From Embleya scabrispora DSM 41855 (GTDB lineage Bacteria; Actinomycetota; Actinomycetes; Streptomycetales; Streptomycetaceae), in NCBI RefSeq assembly GCF_000372745.1, contig NZ_KB889561.1:293288-357287 (forward strand): DNA of 64,000 nt, given 5' to 3'. Made by a program: the position numbers and the translations under genes. Below the pieces are notes generated by a model. That model was given only the letters and a program-made list of their open reading frames with translations. It searched no databases and had not been told where the DNA came from. Below, one piece after another: positions 43,157 to 51,255 of the stretch (its first letter is position 1; every line of letters begins with the position of its first letter).

Positions 43157-43403
43157 GACCGTGGCCAGGAAGAACCTCGCCCGGGTCCTGGAGACCCCCG
43201 TCGACCCGGCGGACCTCGACCTCGACGAGGACATGGTCGGCGCCTACGGGTTGACCTCGCTGAACAAGGTCCTGTTCCTCATGTCCGCCTGCGACGATGC
43301 CGGAGTGGACCTGTCCAGCTTCACCGAACCCGACGTGGCGGCCATGAGCACGCTGCGCGATGTGACCGAGGCGCTGTCGCGCCACGCCGAAAGGGCGGCC
43401 TGA
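43140..43403 (+). CDS. Discrete acyl carrier protein
   Basis: 87 residues, four-helix ACP fold. The phosphopantetheine site is AYGLTSLNKVLFLMS. The ATG begins 17 bases inside the AMP-ligase gene, with AGGGAAG just upstream. It is the likely acceptor of the ligase product. A second carrier is fused to the hydrazine synthetase and a third to the NRPS, so the pathway keeps three separate tethering points. Confidence 0.87.
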   Translation: MQSEIETVARKNLARVLETPVDPADLDLDEDMVGAYGLTSLNKVLFLMSACDDAGVDLSSFTEPDVAAMSTLRDVTEALSRHAERAA

Positions 43404-43404
43404 G

Positions 43405-44019
43405 ATGGGCTGGGTGGAGACCGCGTCGACGACGCTGGAAAACGAGTACGTCCTGTTGCGGCCGATCGTGCCCCAGGACCGCGAGGGGCTGCGCAAGCAG
43501 GCGATGGATCCGGAGATCTGGCGCTACTTCGTGCAGATCATCGCGACGGACGCCGAGTTCGACGCGTTCTTCGACGCGGCGCTGGCCGACCAGGCCGCCG
43601 GCCTGCGGGTCGTCTACAACGTGATCGACAAGCGCACCGACCGCTCGGCGGGCAGCATGAGCTTCTGCGGCATCGTGGAGCCGGCCGGACGCCTGGAGAT
43701 CGGCTGGTCCTGGTTGGGCGCCGAGTTCCGCGGTCAGGGCGTCAACCGCTGGGCGAAATACCTTATGTTGGCTCATGCGTTCGAGCAACTGGTGGCGGAG
43801 CGGGTGGAGTTCAAGACGGACGTGCTCAACCTCCAGGCCCGCGCCGGCCTGCGCAACATCGGCGCCACCGAGGAGGGCGTGCTGCGCAGTTTCAACCCGA
43901 TGCCCGGCGGTCGGCGCCGCGACGCGATCTACTACAGCGTGTTGCGCGCCGAATGGCCCTCGATTCGCGCGCAGTTGCTCTCCCGGGCCAAGGTGACCCG
44001 GCCGGAGGGGACCGGATGA
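43405..44019 (+). CDS. GNAT-family N-acyltransferase (possible hydrazine acylase)
   Basis: 204 residues. RimJ/RimL-like GNAT: LLRPIVPQDREGLRK, GSMSFCGIVEP, and the acetyl-CoA loop GAEFRGQGVNRWAK. It begins one base after the ACP stop. In the triacsin pathway a GNAT enzyme N-succinylates hydrazinoacetic acid before ligation, and the ligase-ACP-GNAT grouping is shared. Acylation of the terminal hydrazine nitrogen to tame its reactivity is the inferred role; resistance by product acylation is an alternative. Confidence 0.82.
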   Translation: MGWVETASTTLENEYVLLRPIVPQDREGLRKQAMDPEIWRYFVQIIATDAEFDAFFDAALADQAAGLRVVYNVIDKRTDRSAGSMSFCGIVEPAGRLEIGWSWLGAEFRGQGVNRWAKYLMLAHAFEQLVAERVEFKTDVLNLQARAGLRNIGATEEGVLRSFNPMPGGRRRDAIYYSVLRAEWPSIRAQLLSRAKVTRPEGTG

Positions 44020-45119
44020 CCGCGGACCCCGACATCCCGCGCGTGCCGTTCGTGCGGGCGCACGGCGACGCCTTCGCCTGTGGCCGACAGCACGGCATCG
44101 CGCGGGCCGAAAGCCTGCGCGCCTTCGTCGACGACGGGCTGACCCGACTGGACCGGGTCATCTCGGGCCCGGTGTCGCTGGCCGCGCTGCGCCCCACGCT
44201 GGACGCCTACCGGGCCGAGATCGAGACCCAGACACCGTTGCTGGCCCAGGAGTTACAGGGCCTCGCCGAGGGCGCGGGGCTGAGCGCCGACGAGGCGTTG
44301 TTGCTGCAACTGCGGCGCGAAATCATGGGATATCATCGGATACCGACCATGGGTGACTGTACGACGTACGCCCGACGCGGCGCCGCCGGCTCGGTGCTGG
44401 CGCAGACCGTCGACCTCAACGGGGATCTCGACGATCACATCTGCGTGCTGCACATCGCCCGGTCCGGTTCACCGCGCCGGGTGCTCGTGCTCGGCTTCGG
44501 CGGCCTCCTGGGCTACCTCGGGGTCAACAGCGACGGTCTCGCGGTGGGCCTCAATCTCGTGCTCGGCGGCGAGTGGCGCCCGGGCCTGCCGCCCTATCTC
44601 GCCATCCGGCACCTGTTGGACAGCGCCGCCGACGTCGACGAGGCGGTGTGGATCCTGCGCGGCCTCAAGCCGGCGAGTTCACGGAACCTGGTGCTGTGCG
44701 ACGCCCGCAAGACGGCCTGGGTGGAGATCCTCGGGGACGAGCAGCGGGTCACCGAGGCCGAGGTGAGCGTGCACACCAATCACTTCCTGCACCCCGACTT
44801 CGTCGCCCGCGACGAGCTCAACGTCTTCGCCCGCAACTTCTCCCGACAACGGCTGGACACCTGTGTCACGCGTCTGGCCGCGCTGCCGGCCGACGCCGGG
44901 GTCGAGGAACATTTCGCGCTGCTGTCGACGGCGCCGATCCGGGTCCCGGGCAATGGTGACATCCGCCGCGAGCGCACGGTGGCCACCGTGGTGATGCGCC
45001 CGGATACGGGCGAGTTGCATGTGCGCCCGGGCGATCCGGCGCACAACCGCACACACTCGTTCACGCTGCGCGCCCCCGGGGCGAACCCCGCGCCCGAGCC
45101 GGCGGAGGTGACGACGTGA
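44016..45119 (+). CDS. C45-family N-terminal-nucleophile acyltransferase/amidase
   Basis: 367 residues, start overlapping the GNAT stop (ATGA). The family of acyl-CoA:6-APA acyltransferase: the autocleavage and nucleophile site is MGDCTTYAR with Cys115, after a propeptide of about 114 residues, and the mature part holds LNGDLDDHICVLHI and LGVNSDGLAVGLN. Members hydrolyse or transfer acyl groups on amides. Within this cluster it could remove the protecting acyl group added by the GNAT enzyme or transfer an acyl group to the product. Self-processing is expected. Confidence 0.83.
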   Translation: MTADPDIPRVPFVRAHGDAFACGRQHGIARAESLRAFVDDGLTRLDRVISGPVSLAALRPTLDAYRAEIETQTPLLAQELQGLAEGAGLSADEALLLQLRREIMGYHRIPTMGDCTTYARRGAAGSVLAQTVDLNGDLDDHICVLHIARSGSPRRVLVLGFGGLLGYLGVNSDGLAVGLNLVLGGEWRPGLPPYLAIRHLLDSAADVDEAVWILRGLKPASSRNLVLCDARKTAWVEILGDEQRVTEAEVSVHTNHFLHPDFVARDELNVFARNFSRQRLDTCVTRLAALPADAGVEEHFALLSTAPIRVPGNGDIRRERTVATVVMRPDTGELHVRPGDPAHNRTHSFTLRAPGANPAPEPAEVTT

Positions 45120-45910
45120 GCCCATCCGTATCCGTGGACGACACCGGCTGGTTCGTCTCGCGCACCGATGCCGACGCGCACATCCCGCGCATCTACTGCT
45201 TCGCGCACGCGGGCGGCGATTCCCGCTCGTTCTTGGCCTGGCAGGACGAGTTGGGCGACGAGGCCGAGCTGGTCGCGGTGTGCCCACCCGGCCGCGCCCA
45301 CCGGGCCCGCGAACCACGGCCCACGCTGGCCGAGTTCGCCCAAGGCGCGGCAGCCGCGATCGCGGTCGGGGGCTCGGGCACCGAGCACGGACCGCCGGTG
45401 TACCTGTTCGGGCACAGCCTGGGCAGTCTCGTCGCGTTCGAGACCGCGCGCCGGCTGCGCGAGCTGCCCGCGCTGCGCCGGCTGTTCGTCTCCGGCGTCT
45501 CAGCTCCCTCGCTGGCGCCCTCGCAGCGGGTGTGCGATCTCGCCGCACTGGAGGGCCGGGAGTTCGCCGAGGCGTTGCGATTCTTCGAGGGCCTGCCGCC
45601 GGAGGTGCTGGCCCACGAGGATCTGCTGGACCTGCTGCTGCCCGGCGTGATCGCGGACTTCCGCATGGCCGCCGGATACCGGTACCGACCGGCCCCTCCG
45701 CTGACCGTGGGCGTCACGCTGATCGCGGGCCGAGACGACGCCTACCTGGACGCGGACAAGTTGGCGCTGTGGGACCGCGAATGCGTGACATCGCCCGCGT
45801 GCCATTGGGTCGACGGCGGCCACTTCCACTTTCGCGACAAGGGCCCGTCCGCGGTGATCGACCTGCTGCTCGCGGCCGTTCGGACCGACCAACACATCGA
45901 AGTCATCTAG
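45116..45910 (+). CDS. Type II thioesterase
   Basis: 264 residues, GTG start overlapping the previous stop. A stand-alone NRPS/PKS thioesterase: IYCFAHAGGDSRSFLAWQDE, the nucleophile elbow FGHSLGSLVAFE, the GRDDAYL acid strand and catalytic His in WVDGGHFHF. It removes wrong acyl groups from carrier domains. As the NRPS has no fused thioesterase, it may also release product, though release by the ATP-grasp or KAS III-like enzyme is possible. Confidence 0.9.
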   Translation: MSPSVSVDDTGWFVSRTDADAHIPRIYCFAHAGGDSRSFLAWQDELGDEAELVAVCPPGRAHRAREPRPTLAEFAQGAAAAIAVGGSGTEHGPPVYLFGHSLGSLVAFETARRLRELPALRRLFVSGVSAPSLAPSQRVCDLAALEGREFAEALRFFEGLPPEVLAHEDLLDLLLPGVIADFRMAAGYRYRPAPPLTVGVTLIAGRDDAYLDADKLALWDRECVTSPACHWVDGGHFHFRDKGPSAVIDLLLAAVRTDQHIEVI

Positions 45911-45982
45911 AGCCCGAGTCAATACACACCGCCGAGAACGATCCGCAAACGATCCGACGGCATCGAATCGGAAGGAACGGCA

Positions 45983-46840
45983 ATGCAGCTCGACCCGGCA
46001 GACCAGTACCGACGGGGTGTCTCCTTCAGCAAGGCACACGAGGGCGATCGGGCGTTCGTCGTGGCGAACGCGTGGGACGCGGGCAGCGCGCGCCTGCTGA
46101 CCCAGCTCGGCTTCACCGCGCTCGCGACCACCAGCGCCGGCCTGGCCTTCGCCCTCGGCCGCTCGGACGGCGTGAACCTGCTGGCTCGCGAGCAGGCGCT
46201 GGACAACGCGCGCTCGATCGTGGCCGCGACGCCGTCGGCGGTCAGCGCCGACCTGGAGAGCTGCTACGGCACTTCCGACAAGGAGATCGCCCGCACCATC
46301 GAACTGGCCGCGGAGGCCGGCCTCGTCGGCGCCTCGATCGAGGACGCCACCGGCGACCCGCTGGACCCGATCCTGCCGGTGGAGGTCGCGGTGGAACGAG
46401 TCGCCGCCGCCGTGGCGGCGGCCAGGGCACTGCCGTTCCCGTTCACACTGACCGCGCGGGCCGAGAACTTCCTGTACGGCCGGGGTGATCTGGGGGACAC
46501 CGTCGCGCGCCTTCAGGCATACCAGGCGGCGGGCGCCGACGTCCTGTACGCACCGTGCCTGCCCGACGTCGAGGCGATCCGCACGGTGTGTTCGGTGCTC
46601 GACAAGCCGGTGAACGTGCTCGCGGGGGTCGGCCCGGCGCTGTCGGTCGCCGAGTTGTCGGCGTGCGGGGCCCGGCGGATCAGTCTCGGCTCGGCGTTCG
46701 CCCGGGCCGCGATCGGCGGCTTCCTGCGGGCGGCCCGCGAGGTCCGCGAGCACGGGACGTTCGCCTTCACCCAACAGGCCGTGCCCTACGGCGAGCTGAA
46801 CACCCTGATGTCCGAGCCGGCGACGGGCGAGCGCTCGTGA
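45983..46840 (+). CDS. PEP mutase/isocitrate lyase superfamily enzyme
   Basis: 285 residues, ATG after GGAAGGAACGGCA. A PEPM/ICL-fold barrel: FVVANAWDAGSARLLTQLGF, ALATTSAGLAFALG, VSADLESCYG, GASIEDATGD and FTLTARAENFLYG. It lacks the EDKxxxxxNS motif of true PEP mutases, so phosphonate formation is not indicated. Relatives split or form C-C bonds next to a 2-oxo or carboxylate group (methylisocitrate lyase, oxaloacetate hydrolase types). In the cluster it may supply a small acid such as glyoxylate; this is a guess. Confidence 0.8.
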   Translation: MQLDPADQYRRGVSFSKAHEGDRAFVVANAWDAGSARLLTQLGFTALATTSAGLAFALGRSDGVNLLAREQALDNARSIVAATPSAVSADLESCYGTSDKEIARTIELAAEAGLVGASIEDATGDPLDPILPVEVAVERVAAAVAAARALPFPFTLTARAENFLYGRGDLGDTVARLQAYQAAGADVLYAPCLPDVEAIRTVCSVLDKPVNVLAGVGPALSVAELSACGARRISLGSAFARAAIGGFLRAAREVREHGTFAFTQQAVPYGELNTLMSEPATGERS

Positions 46841-47763
46841 GCACAACCGCGGCGTATCTGCACGGGGCCGGCTACGTCCTGGGCGAGAACGAGGTCCACC
46901 ACACCGAGATCGCCAATCTGGGCGCGCGTGCCGAGGAGTTGCGGATGGCACCCGCACCCGACCTGTGGGGGTGGGGCAACGTCCGCCGGACCGAGCACAG
47001 CCTGGAGGCACTCGCCGCCGAGAGCGCGACCGCCACCATGCGGGCCGCGGCGACCGCCCCGTCCGAGGTGGACGCGGTCGTGCTGTGTTCCACCAGGATC
47101 CCCGGGCCCTCGGAGGGCCACGGCAGCTTCATGGAGACCTTCCTCACCGAGGCGGGTCTGGGCGACATCCCGTTCTACGGACAAAACCTGAACCGCTGCG
47201 TGAACCTGCTGGCCGCGCTCGACACGGCGACCGCGTTCGTCGAAGCCGGCCGCTACCGGCGGGTGCTGGTGGTCACCACCGACCGTGCCGCACACGAGGA
47301 CGACCGGGTGGCCGGCTACGCCCTGTTCAGCGACGGGGCGGCGAGTTGCCTGGTCACGGCCGAGGGCGAGATCGAGGGCGGCTACGAAATCCTCGCGTGC
47401 GCAAGCGCCCAGGACCGCGGCTCGCTGGCACACGCCAACGAGATCAGCGCGGATCTCGCCCGCACGGTGAACGAGCGCCTGCTCACCCCCGCGGGGATGA
47501 AACCCGGCGATGTCGCGGGTCTGATGCACGCGAACATCTTCAAACCCGTGGTCGTGATGAAGGAGCGGCAGGCCGGTTTCACCCCGACCCAGCTCCACCT
47601 GGACAACATCACCCGGATCGGGCACTGCTTCGCCGCCGACCCGCTGATCAACCTGGTCGACCGGGCCGCGGCCGGGCACGTCGAACCCGACCGCCACTAC
47701 ATGCTGGCCGCCGGGGTCCCCGGTCAACGGATCGGAGTACTGCTGCGCCGGGCCCGCGCATGA
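46837..47763 (+). CDS. KAS III-like (FabH-type) enzyme with altered triad
   Basis: 308 residues, GTG start overlapping the preceding stop. A thiolase fold with Cys121 in GQNLNRCVNLLAALDTA, a FabH-like spacing, and His231 in LMHANIF. The segment that normally carries the catalytic Asn (GNTSAAS) reads GHCFAADP here, with His instead of Asn. KAS III-like proteins of specialised metabolism often work as acyltransferases from a carrier to an O or N nucleophile and do not extend chains. With an ACP and ligase nearby it may transfer a carrier-bound hydrazine acid. Confidence 0.83.
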   Translation: MSTTAAYLHGAGYVLGENEVHHTEIANLGARAEELRMAPAPDLWGWGNVRRTEHSLEALAAESATATMRAAATAPSEVDAVVLCSTRIPGPSEGHGSFMETFLTEAGLGDIPFYGQNLNRCVNLLAALDTATAFVEAGRYRRVLVVTTDRAAHEDDRVAGYALFSDGAASCLVTAEGEIEGGYEILACASAQDRGSLAHANEISADLARTVNERLLTPAGMKPGDVAGLMHANIFKPVVVMKERQAGFTPTQLHLDNITRIGHCFAADPLINLVDRAAAGHVEPDRHYMLAAGVPGQRIGVLLRRARA

Positions 47764-47794
47764 CACCGGACGACACCCGAGCAGGAGATCCCGC

Positions 47795-50119
47795 ATGACC
47801 CCCGCACCGAACATCCCGGACCGCGGCCGTGCCTTCGTCCCCTTCGTGCTCCCGGACACCCTCGACGCGCTGCCGCACCGCCCCTTCGAGTTCGGCCGCG
47901 CCGCCTGGGACGAGGCGGCGGCGGCGGTGCTCGCGGAGCCGGACGAGTTGTACCGGCGGCTCTTACGCGACCAGGAGTCGGAGTCGACGCTGCTGATCGC
48001 GCGACGCGTCATCGACGCCTTTCTCGACCCGGCGGACGGCGCGGCGAGGCTCCCGGCGGACGGCCGCCGGGACGCGGAGGCCGACACGGAGGCGGACGCC
48101 GAGACGATCGCGGCCCGAGTGCGCCACGCCCGCGCGGAATCGGCCGCGGCGATCAACGCGCTGACCCGCCTCGACGCGGAGTCGCGCGAGGCCGTCCTGC
48201 GTCAGCGGGCCCCGCTGGGCATGCTGGCCGGTTGTTGGCTGGACACCGTCTCACAACCGGCGACCCAACCCTCGATCGTGGTCAACCGGCTCTTCGCCCA
48301 ACACCTGACCCTGCGCGGCACCGGCAACGCCCGGCCGGGCCAGGCGCGGCTGCGGCGCCGCGCACTGGAGCACGCCGGGATCCACCTTCCGGAGATCGCC
48401 GCCGCGGACTTCCTGGACCGGGCCCGAGCCCGTCCGCTCACCGCGCTGCACGGCTGCTTCTACCTGGCCCTGTCCCGGCTGCCGGCCAACTTCCTGCCCG
48501 AGGTCTCGGGCGTGCACTACACCTTTCAGGCGCTGGGCGTCGACGACCTGCTGACCGACACCGCGCCGCTGTTGTCCGAATCGGTCCTGCGCGAGGCCCT
48601 GGCCGAACACCTGGCGCTCGCCGGCCCCGCGGCTCGGCGTCGGCTGTACGCGGCCGTGCGCCTGACGCTCGACCTGGAGCGCGAGCACGTCGCGATGCTC
48701 ACCGAACTCGGCGCCTGGCACGCCGGCCTCACGCTCGAAGCGCGGGTCGCGCGGATCGTCGCGCGACACGCGCCACTGGCCGGCCGTCAGCACGGCGGCG
48801 TCCGGGTCGGCGGCAGGCTGCTGTCCGAGGTCTTCGGCGCCGCCCGGATCGACCCGACCCGATTCCTGGCCGATCTCCGCGAATCGCCGCACCTGCGCGG
48901 GCCCGGCGACGGCAGTTGCCGGCTCGTCGACGCGATGCGATTCGGCGGGCCGATGTTCGGAATCTTCGACGAGCACGAGGCGGCGACCTTCCGGGCCTGG
49001 GCGGCGAGCGTACAGGCGGGCGAGCGGCCGGCGATCGAGATCGTGCCCGACGTCGCCGGTGACGGGCCGGCCGGCCGCCGGCAGGCCGCCATCGCACGCG
49101 GTGTGCCCGCCGACGTGGTGCTCGCCGAGGCCGAACCGCGCGACCATCGCGAGCTGTTCCATCGTCTGGTCAACATCGAGAATTTCGCCAATACCCTCCC
49201 GATGGCGGCCGAGCGGGCGCAGCGCTGCTTCGAGGAGGCGGAAATCCTCTTCGTGCACGGCGCCGGCGGCAGGTACACGGACGCGACCTGGTTCGACTAC
49301 AGCCCGCAGGCGCTGTACGAGCGGGCGGAGCGGGTCTACTGGGAGAAATTGGTCGACCCGTACGAGCCGTTGCGGGAGATCCCGGATCGCGACGCGGTGA
49401 TCTTCCGGCAATCCACCTACTACCTCACCTATCTGATCGACGGCGCCTGGCTGCACCGGCTCGGCAATCTCGGCCGCGACGAGCGGGAGAGCGACGGCAT
49501 GTTGTTCGCGATCTACGCGGACGAGATGGGCAACGGCGACCTGCGCAAGAACCACATCACGCTGACCCACCGGGTTCTGGCCAGCGTGGGCATCGAACTG
49601 CCGCACATCCGCGACGAGGCGTTCATCGATCAGGACGAACTCCCGGACGAACTCTACGGGTTCGCGATCCAGCAGCTGTGCATGTGCCTGTTCCCGGATC
49701 GGTTCCACAACGAGATCCTCGGCTACAACCTCGCGATAGAGATGTTCGGCTCCGGCGAGATGCGGCTGCACGAGTTGCAGAAACTGCGCCACCACGGCAT
49801 CGACGACTGTTACGAACAGGCGCATCTGACCATCGACAACTTCTCCGCCGGACACGCCAAACAGGCCGCCGACATCATCGTCGGCTACCTCGATCGGGTG
49901 GGGCGCACCATGGGCGAGGCCGCGGTGGCGGCGGAATGGCACCGTGTCTGGCGGGGTTACGCGTCGTTCGCGTACTTCCTCGAACAGCCGATGCTGAAGC
50001 GAATATCCGCCGCCGCGTCGGCGGACCGGACGACCACGCCGCAGCCCGGCGGTGCCGGTGCCGCCGATCCGGACCCGGCCGGATCCGACGACGACACGAC
50101 GGCCGAACTGGTCATCTGA
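47795..50119 (+). CDS. Large haem-oxygenase-like diiron oxidase (iron-containing redox enzyme family)
   Basis: 774 residues, about three times the usual HDO domain. The C-terminal half carries the metal-site helices: E577 and H587 in DEMGNGDLRKNH, a Glu in YNLAIEMFG, and HLTIDNFSAGH with His, Asp and His. The first 400 residues are helical and not recognised, though LSRLPANFLPEVSGVHYTFQ resembles a second, partly degenerate HDO half. HDO enzymes catalyse N-oxygenation (SznF), chain desaturation (UndA) and C-C cleavage (BesC). In a hydrazine pathway it could oxidise the N-N unit to hydrazone, diazo or N-oxide. Confidence 0.82.
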   Translation: MTPAPNIPDRGRAFVPFVLPDTLDALPHRPFEFGRAAWDEAAAAVLAEPDELYRRLLRDQESESTLLIARRVIDAFLDPADGAARLPADGRRDAEADTEADAETIAARVRHARAESAAAINALTRLDAESREAVLRQRAPLGMLAGCWLDTVSQPATQPSIVVNRLFAQHLTLRGTGNARPGQARLRRRALEHAGIHLPEIAAADFLDRARARPLTALHGCFYLALSRLPANFLPEVSGVHYTFQALGVDDLLTDTAPLLSESVLREALAEHLALAGPAARRRLYAAVRLTLDLEREHVAMLTELGAWHAGLTLEARVARIVARHAPLAGRQHGGVRVGGRLLSEVFGAARIDPTRFLADLRESPHLRGPGDGSCRLVDAMRFGGPMFGIFDEHEAATFRAWAASVQAGERPAIEIVPDVAGDGPAGRRQAAIARGVPADVVLAEAEPRDHRELFHRLVNIENFANTLPMAAERAQRCFEEAEILFVHGAGGRYTDATWFDYSPQALYERAERVYWEKLVDPYEPLREIPDRDAVIFRQSTYYLTYLIDGAWLHRLGNLGRDERESDGMLFAIYADEMGNGDLRKNHITLTHRVLASVGIELPHIRDEAFIDQDELPDELYGFAIQQLCMCLFPDRFHNEILGYNLAIEMFGSGEMRLHELQKLRHHGIDDCYEQAHLTIDNFSAGHAKQAADIIVGYLDRVGRTMGEAAVAAEWHRVWRGYASFAYFLEQPMLKRISAAASADRTTTPQPGGAGAADPDPAGSDDDTTAELVI

Positions 50120-50169
50120 GCCCGATCCGGCGCACCCACGATCACGAACCGGCAAGCGGAGGGCACCAC

Positions 50170-51255
50170 ATGGCCGATCCCAGGAGACGCATGGCCGACC
50201 TCAGGATCACGATGCGACACGAAGTGCGCGAGAGCGAGCGGCGGGCTCCCATCGTGCCGGCCGACGCCGCGCGCCTGGTCCGCAGCGGCGTCGCGCTGAC
50301 CGTCGAGCGCTCCCCGCAGCGGATCTTCCCGATCGCGGACTACCTCGACGCCGGCTGCGTCGCCGCCGAGCCGGGCGGTTGGCGCACCGCCCCGACGACC
50401 GACTTCGTCATCGGCCTGAAGGAACTACCCGACGAGCCGGCGAAGTTGACACACCGGCACGTGTACTTCGGCCACGCGTACAAGGGCCAGCGCGACGCAG
50501 CGGCGTTGCTGGGCCGGTTCGCGGCCGGCGGTGGTGCACTGCTCGACCTGGAGTACCTCACCGACGCGGATGGGCGCCGGCTCGCCGCGTTCGGCTACTG
50601 GGCCGGATACGTGGGTGCCGCGCTCGCGGTGCTGCGGCATCGGGGTCGACTCTTCCGCCCGCTGCGTCCGCTGACAAAGCCGGCCCTGGACCGGGAGTTG
50701 CGCCCATCCGCCACCGACACACCGGCGAAGGTCCTGGTCGTCGGCGCCCTCGGCCGATCCGGGCGCGGGGCCCGGGACGCACTGGCGGTGGCCGGGATCG
50801 AGCCGACCTGCTGGGACGTCGCCGAGACCGCCTCGCTCGACCACGCGGCGCTGCTCGATCACGACATCCTCGTCAACGCCGTCCTGGTGACCGCACCGAC
50901 GCCGCCGTTCGTGACCACCGACCTGCTGCGCCAAGGGCCTCGCCGGTTGTCCCTGATCGCGGACGTCACGTGCGACGTCACCTCGCGGAACAACGTCCTG
51001 CCCGTCTACGACCGGATCACCCCATGGCACGATCCGGTACACCAGGCGACCGACGTGGGCGACCCCCTCGGAATCATCGCCATCGACAACCTGCCGTCGC
51101 TGCTGCCCGAGGAGGCCGGCGTCGCCTTCTCGGCCGAACTGACGCCCCATCTGTTGACCCTGGCGGAACCCGGGTTGCCGTGGCAGCGCTGCCTGCGGGC
51201 GTTCCGCGAGGCATGCCGAGCGAACGGCCTGGAAACGGAGAGCACCCATGTCTGA
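50170..51255 (+). CDS. Saccharopine dehydrogenase, lysine-forming (Lys1-like)
   Basis: 361 residues from ATG 50170; an ATG at 50191 with AGGAGA upstream would give 354. Alanine-dehydrogenase/PNT-fold saccharopine dehydrogenase: ITMRHEVRESERRAPIVPAD, HVYFGHAYKGQ, LLDLEYLTD, the NAD site VLVVGALGRSGRGARDAL and DVTCDVTSRNNVLP. The family interconverts saccharopine with lysine plus 2-oxoglutarate. Next to it lies the glutamate-forming saccharopine dehydrogenase. Together they can convert the aminoadipate semialdehyde released in hydrazine formation back to lysine. Confidence 0.85.
   Translation: MADPRRRMADLRITMRHEVRESERRAPIVPADAARLVRSGVALTVERSPQRIFPIADYLDAGCVAAEPGGWRTAPTTDFVIGLKELPDEPAKLTHRHVYFGHAYKGQRDAAALLGRFAAGGGALLDLEYLTDADGRRLAAFGYWAGYVGAALAVLRHRGRLFRPLRPLTKPALDRELRPSATDTPAKVLVVGALGRSGRGARDALAVAGIEPTCWDVAETASLDHAALLDHDILVNAVLVTAPTPPFVTTDLLRQGPRRLSLIADVTCDVTSRNNVLPVYDRITPWHDPVHQATDVGDPLGIIAIDNLPSLLPEEAGVAFSAELTPHLLTLAEPGLPWQRCLRAFREACRANGLETESTHV

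Noticed and set aside
45983-46840. PEP mutase, hence a phosphonate pathway
   Set aside because: The EDKxxxxxNS motif is absent and no phosphonopyruvate decarboxylase is nearby.
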